From Anticarsia gemmatalis (taxonomy: Eukaryota; Arthropoda; Insecta; Lepidoptera; Erebidae), in NCBI RefSeq assembly GCF_050436995.1, contig NC_134753.1, positions 4,898,001 through 4,962,000 of the forward strand: a DNA stretch of 64,000 nucleotides, given 5' to 3'. Positions 57,601 to 64,000 of this stretch are shown here, piece after piece. The position numbers and the translations under genes are program-made. Numbering within the stretch: the stretch's first letter is position 1; every line of letters begins with the position of its first letter. The notes beneath the pieces were generated by a model. The model was not told the DNA's origin, did no database searches, and was given only the letters and a program-made list of their open reading frames with translations.

Positions 57601-60074
57601 TTGATCATTGAGCGCTATGAATACCTTAATTGTAAAACTCGAATAAGTTTTCAATACTTACATGTCACTATGACTTACGTTATTATGTAACGCAAAATGT
57701 ATGCAAACAAGCCGACGACTAATCATACATGCATAACCTTATTATTACTTAAAATAAAATTGTATCACACATTTTCAAATGTAAAAGTTTTCAATAATAC
57801 AATTGCAGACAGCCCTGCCAGTAGTTTTCAGGTTTCACGAACGGTCGGATGCTCAGAATAACTTAAACAATGCGTCTGAAATCTTGTCTAACTGCTTGAC
57901 ATACCGAATGTTCAATTGCGGACGTCTGCGGGCGACGACTATCTACCTTCCGAGCTCACGTCTTCCAAGCTTACATACAAATACCACTGAGTATACATAT
58001 TACTGAATGTAATTATATGAAACTATACATATGCAGTGACTTATTATGTGTATGCGATGTAAGCAAATATTTGACGCAGGTATGCTTTTTTCATGATTGA
58101 AATCAATGATCATAAAAATGTTTGTTATAGAGTACAAGCGCGATGTTTAACGAAATTCATGTACGCGTAGATCAGTCAAACATTTGTTCTGTAAGGGAAT
58201 CTAGCCCATGACCCGGTGCAGTTATAGTTGCTTTAGACTACTTTGCCACTTCGCTGTGGACGTAAAAGTTCCGGTAAAGATAAAATCATTGAAAATTTTA
58301 ACTTACTTCACTCCCCTTTCTAATAACACTTAAGCAGAAACTAAATAATATTAAAATATGATCACTCACCTTCAAAGTAAATAAGACAAACATACATAAA
58401 GCAACCAGAAAACAACACAACACATACTTCATACAACACATTACAGACGTAACCATTCCTCAAATGAAAAGAGAAAAATACACAGAAATATTTCCTTCAA
58501 AACAGACAGTCTTTGTGCGAACATTTAAGTCCTACCAACATGTTTTTAACAATATTTCTGAGAGAAAAATGGTCGACGTACAATATAATGTGCTCGCATG
58601 CACTAGTTTTATCATTCTCCTATGTTTAAATATGCTTCGTATGTTGTCCATTAGTTGCCAACGTCTGCATCTTATCTTAAGTGTAGTCTGATGTCATATT
58701 TATAGTGCAGGTTTGTATTTGCTAGTGTGATGTGATTCTGTCTTGTAGTTTTGTTGGTTTTTTACTGTTTGTGCTTACTTTGTTGTTACATTTTGTGAAG
58801 CTCAATATTGTGTTATAATGTTTAGATTTTATAAAAAACGTCGAACATTATGTTTAAGTTATAGTTGCTGATATTACCTATATCCTGTATGAATAGAATC
58901 ATTTAGTTGAGGACAAATTTACCATAGCTCTACGTCTAATCTAAGAAACGCTTGAATATAACTTGCAAATTAATAAACATAAAGAAAAACACGCCTCCAC
59001 TGCAACCCAGGTTTTTTATATGATATCTTAAAGCTAATAGCTGTTTATTATTTGTCACTGTTATCTTATTTAAACTTGTCTCGGCTTCTAGAAATCTTGA
59101 TGCTCACTTGATAAAGTAAGAACATTACAATTTACAGTTTTCAAAAACTCATCATTTAAAATGAACCATGAAGAGACACCAAATGGTTGTTATTACGTCA
59201 CCGCCCACTGCCTTCAACAAAATTACGTCATAAGCCTTTAAGCTCGCTCATTCAACTCCCTTCCATTCAACCTACTTCAAGGATTAAAAACATTTTCAAG
59301 GAAGCCCTACAAGTAATTTCCCTTCAGTAGTCTTTACAAACTCCTTGCATATTAGTGGTCTTGTCACGTGAAAATCATCGCGGCACATCAAAGAGGAATG
59401 CTCTTAAAAATCGCACTCCATTAACGCTGGAGTAAGGGTGAAGGCAGATATGTCGACTTGTCTGACATAATTGTTTGTGTTGTTACAAGTATATAATTTT
59501 GCCGCTTATATTTTTGAGTGGAAAAATGAAAAGGTTTTGAAAACTGATGATTAAATGTTTGGTCGGATACCTTGCTGCTCTGTAAATGTTAATGCGTTTC
59601 TCTGTTTTAAACAGAAAACTTGACAGTTTCCGGTCGATCACGCGATTTTTTTCAGTTTTTTTAGATTAGCACCTAGATAAGCACACTTTAATATATTAAA
59701 AAGCTTATGCTATTCTTCTAAAGAAATTTTTAAAAGTAACACTTAATAACCTAACTTAATAAAACAAAAGAAAGCTTATTAAAAACAACCCTAAACGTGT
59801 TACTCAAATTCAACCCTATTGTACTCATCAATTCCTTAACTACATTATACCACAAAATCTCTTTACCGTTTCAATGTAGAGCGGTGTAGACAAATTAGTC
59901 GCAGTGGCTTAAAATCTTAACGTGCAATTCAGTATAACGATGCCAATTCTCGTAAAACGGACTAGTGAAACACGAAAGGCACTCCATCTGGGCCCTGACG
60001 AGTGCATAATTTCGTGTTGCAAACGACCAACGACTTTTACGTACTCTTTAACAAGGTTGAATGAATATTTTTGT

Positions 60075-60225
60075 ATGTTTCTTTCATATAGCAGTTTCTT
60101 GCTAGCTCTTCTCATAAGGCTCTACCCCCTTTCCGGGCTACTGGTAGATTCAATAATTGTAACGACTATCATAAGTGTCAATATTTGACCTAAATGAATA
60201 AATGATTTGATTTTGATTTGGATAT
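60075..60225 (+). repeat. LINE 3' end (CR1/jockey-like tail)
   Basis: gctagctcttctcataaggc, tctaccccctttccgggcta, then aatgaataaatgatttgatt and tttgatttgg. Same element as 24450-24560 in opposite orientation. Upstream sequence from about 59900 may belong to it. Confidence 0.78.
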
Positions 60226-62189
60226 ATTAGTAGAATATGCCTGTGTGTTTGCAATCATTGTCCTGTAGGTGCCGAGACAAAGTTTATCATAATGTTTGGA
60301 TAAAATACGAAATAGGGGTACAAAGAAGCATACCTATCACTCTTGCATATTTAGGTGTAATATTCATAAGGAAGTAGGGTTGTCAAGAATATTATCTACC
60401 GAGAATACCCCTTATTTTTTCATGATCTAGGAATCGAACCCGAAACCGACAATCACACTACCGCGTATGACGTAAGCAGTCAGAATAATATTAAAATCTA
60501 AAAAGGTATTTAAAAGTTTCCAAGATGCTCTTGAGTGATAAATGCACTCCGTTTGTTTGCAGATGTTAAGTTATTAAGATCTTTTCAGAGTTTTTAGCTG
60601 CTTTTCTTTCTTTTCTTTAAGACTTTTAATCGGAAACAGTTTATACTGTGTATTGAGAATTATTCTTTTACAAGCAAAGTAAAGCATAACCGTGAAAAAA
60701 ACATTATTTTTCTGTGTTAAGTTGTAAAATAATCATATTTTACCACAAAATAACTTTGCTAATAATAGTTTTTTTTATTCCATATGTATATATAGATACG
60801 TATATAGATCTGTTTAAGTACTTTAGTGTGCTGCATTTTGGTGGATTATCAGGCTGCGAAATCAATAATAATAACAATATATGTAATTGTCAATAGGCTA
60901 ACCCATGGCTATATCTGACTTCATTGGAAACGACGGCACATGGATGTATTTCATGCACCTCTGCCTACACCTTTGGGTATAAACGCGTGATAGCAAAAAT
61001 AATAATTTATAGCTTTCTAAGCAAGTGAGGAAATAAAGGAACAATATCCTTATGTAGATATACACGAATAAACATTAAGATAGCTTATATATAAATCCAT
61101 TGGACATCACAAACCTACCCAACGACAATGTTCCTCACTTGTCCTAAAACAGATTTATACTGTTTTTCTCCATATTCTAAACATCGGCACTAATGCATGA
61201 CTAGTTCTGTCGCCTACAATATTACCTTATATAGAGCCTGCATACAAAAACGATTAAACAAAGAGCAAAATGCTATAAATATGTATATACATGAATATTA
61301 TTGTTTTGACTATTCGTCATCATTATGCGTCATCGAATTACATAAATGGATTATACAAAATATGTAATCATAAAAAACGAATGCCATTAAAAGCTCGTCT
61401 CAACCTTGCAAATAAGTGCTTAAGTAGTTATTTTGATAAATATTTTTTTTTATATCGTTCATATTTTTTATTTTTCGTTCCACAGCGGCTTCGTGTTGCC
61501 GTTATAAAAACAAACGCCAGTAATAACTTTAATGCGATCCTAATTTTTTAACATACTAAATTTATAAAAGCATGCAATACTTTCAGTAATGTTTTAAAAA
61601 TTAAGTAAACGTGTAGGTAATATGATTCCACGAAAGTCTAGCGAACACGGGTTGCACTAAAAAAAGCTTAAATTATTTGCAGTACTTTTTGTAATTTGAT
61701 AGCTTTTACTCATTCCCGTCACGAACCTTTGATAAGCTAAAGAAATTAGTACGAAATATGAAAGGAACTGAGAAATTAAAACTAAAATGTTAATTAATTT
61801 TCTTTCTCTTTAAAATATTGCAGCCAGACTTTACTCGTGAGCTGTCTGATTCACAATTCGTTTAAAACCTTAAAAGGGAATAAGAAGTTACGGATACAGT
61901 CAAAGGAATACAAGTTTTATATTCCTTTTAGTGCTTAACAAACTGTTTGGGTTGTGTTTTAGATGCATTTCTTGTAAATAAATAGAAAATTCGCTCTATC
62001 TTTTCTCTTGAGAACTAAAAGAAACAAGGACTAACAGAAAAGAAATGAAGAAACATAAAATGTATTAAGAGATAATTTGCTTCGTCATTGTCTTACTCTG
62101 TTCTCATTTAACAAAGTATTTACTTTTTTCATGTAACACATTTTCAGAGTAAAAAAAGCATAGGATACGAAAAAAAGTTGACAACTTAC

Positions 62190-62346
62190 ACTAGAGTCTT
62201 TTCAGATTGACTATTTCCTACTATAATCGAAATTTTGTACGAAAATTGCAAATATACTGCAAAAATAGTACTAACGGCACCCGCTAGAGGCGTTAATCAG
62301 ATTTTTATACAAAATTTGTACCGAAAGTACATATAAAATCGCGCCA
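62190..62346 (-). repeat. Local MITE family, copy 6
   Basis: Inverted orientation: atatactgcaaaaatagtac, cacccgctagaggcgttaat, cagatttttatac, ending aaaatcgcgcca. The accggctag part is lost. Confidence 0.7.
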
Positions 62347-62349
62347 CAG

Positions 62350-62527
62350 TTGCGTGGTTCCCTACTTCTATCAAATATTGACAACCGGCTAGTTATCGAG
62401 ACTTTTTGTAAGAATCTAATATAATCAGCGTCTCTAGCGGGTGCCGTTGGAATTATTTACGCAGCACATTTTAGATGTCAGAGTATCAATCAGTACTCGA
62501 TAGTACCGACTAAAAATAATCGCGCTA
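62350..62527 (+). repeat. Local MITE family, copy 7
   Basis: attgacaaccggctagttat, cagcgtctctagcgggtgcc, gcagcacattttagatgtca, actcgatagtaccgact, ending aatcgcgcta. Lies directly next to copy 6 in opposite orientation. Confidence 0.82.
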
Positions 62528-64000
62528 ATGTCTCAGTTTGTACCTCAGTTTTTAAAACAAAACGGTCTAATATAGTATGAGTGTCACATGTCACTTAAAG
62601 CAATAAAAGTAGTGGAACAGTAACGAATGATTCGCGTGGGAAGTGTAGTTTTTCAAAGTTTATGAATAAATAAGAAGTGCTCAGTCTGGCGCAAACGATC
62701 GATAAACGTTAAGCTCTACATGAAAATAACCTTTACTTCGACAATAAACTTCCAAAGATTGTATGGCAGACGGGATACCGCAGATTATTTTGTAGATGTT
62801 TTATTTTCAAAAGTGATAGCTTGGCGACTACTACCGCGATGTGTCTTGGATTCGATTCACACATGGAACAAGCGCCAGTTCTCTTAATTTGTGTCTGTTG
62901 TTTTTTTTAAGATTTCGTAGAAAAAATCGTTAGCTTCAATAAAAAGAAAGAAAAAAACGATTGCCGTATTATATCGCGCGTTGCACTCCATTTCCATAAA
63001 CATTTAAAAATGTGTCATTTCTACTGCGAAAAATCTAAAAAAAAATTCTAACTTAAAAACGGCTCTACCTACAAAATTTAAACAATAAACCAAACTTTTG
63101 CAGCCTTCAGTAAATTGTAGATCTAGAACCAATTTAAAAGTGAACCAATTCAGGCATCCATCAAATACAAACCATAAACCATACAAACATAAATTTTACA
63201 AGCGAGGCAAAAGGCCCGATATAAAGTTGTACAAGTAAAATAGCCTGTCATCGAACAAGAGGCGGTAGTCGATACAACAAAGTAAGTACGGCTACCTGTC
63301 GCCGACATTGTACAACTACCCTTTGGTAAAGCTTGTCGTTGCAATACACTTTGTTGTTACTTAATCTTGACCAGCACTGTACGAGACTGTAAGTAGTGAT
63401 CTCTTTGAAGTTCATGCTCGCCTGGTACTTTTTGTCGAATGGATGAATTGTTGTGTTAAAAGACTTTTGTTGGATTGCGATGAAAAAATCGTAGGAGTTT
63501 TGGCGGGTTGATCAGAAGACAAAAATATTACAGGAGGCTTCTCAGCAGTGGGAAAACTGAAACCCGCCTTATTAGGTTTAATATGAAAATTAGGTTTAAA
63601 ATCAGAAGTTCATAGTTCAAAGAATAAACACAAAATATTATATTTATCCACTGTTTAATATAAGGTATTAGAGAATATGAACAATAATTGAATTTTATAA
63701 ATAAATTGATTGCCTAATTTACTGAGTGTCACTTTGAGTAATAGCAAAACGTCCAACTACAAACAAACGTCTTAGATGGAATCTGTCGAAGACTCCAAAA
63801 CAAAAAACTTTTCTCAAAGAAATAATGAATTCTGTTCACATTTCTAATTTTCTAAACAAATACGTACATAAAATTTAGTGTGATATTTAATCCTGCCCCT
63901 CGTCTCCATTACTATTAGTTTTTAAGCCTCAAAATTGAAATCGAATTCTATTAGAATTCAATCCCTTTATAATTGGGTTTGCGAAATTGAAATTACGGCG

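Larger units (their letters stand above)
48180..64000. other. Long non-coding region to window end
   Basis: No supportable gene. Holds repeat fragments, a CA run, a minisatellite, MITE copies 6 and 7, and GC-balanced islands near 50390-50600 and 51590-51720. The right end of the window may be cut within an intergenic region or a large intron. Confidence 0.45.

Overview
The window is animal nuclear DNA, almost certainly from a moth or butterfly (Lepidoptera). It is AT-rich, its genes are split by many introns, and it carries typical lepidopteran repeats: a tRNA-derived SINE, a Helitron remnant with a CTAG end, a hAT-type MITE with 8-bp target duplications, RTE/CR1-like LINE tails, and frequent taggtacctac-type words. 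There is no sign of bacterial organisation, so ribosome binding sites, operons and terminators do not apply.

Region 1 (2.5-25.4 kb, + strand) is a complete MAP3K of the ASK family (MAP3K5/6/15; ASK1). I resolved 25 coding exons whose phases all join. They give 4188 nt, or 1395 residues plus stop, close to the roughly 1370 residues of vertebrate ASK1. The domain order is that of the family: N-terminal regulatory domain, TPR-like central regulatory region, PH-like domain, kinase, 14-3-3 site, coiled coil and C-terminal SAM-like domain. The introns hold a Helitron, SINEs, LINE tails, several MITEs and a perfect 23-bp hairpin.

Region 2 (25.4-33.6 kb) is non-coding. The first part is probably the long 3' UTR and downstream flank of ASK1; LINE/SINE debris follows.

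Region 3 (33.6-35.0 kb) is a foldback element. Inverted repeats of about 300 bp, with a possible 3-bp target duplication, enclose a 264-residue ORF that runs into the right-hand repeat. The ORF resembles a widespread uncharacterised animal protein family, from memory only.

Region 4 (35-46.4 kb) has no gene I can support. It has MITE copies and several more GC-balanced stretches that could be regulatory.

Region 5 (46.4-48.2 kb, - strand) is a compact two-exon gene for a 475-residue coiled-coil protein of the DUF4200 (CFAP100/CCDC37-like) ciliary or flagellar family. Its first coding exon carries only eight coding bases.

Region 6 (48.2-64 kb) is again non-coding, with repeat fragments, a 7-bp minisatellite and a back-to-back pair of the local MITE family.

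The two genes show no obvious functional link: one is a stress-responsive MAP3K and the other a probable axonemal protein.
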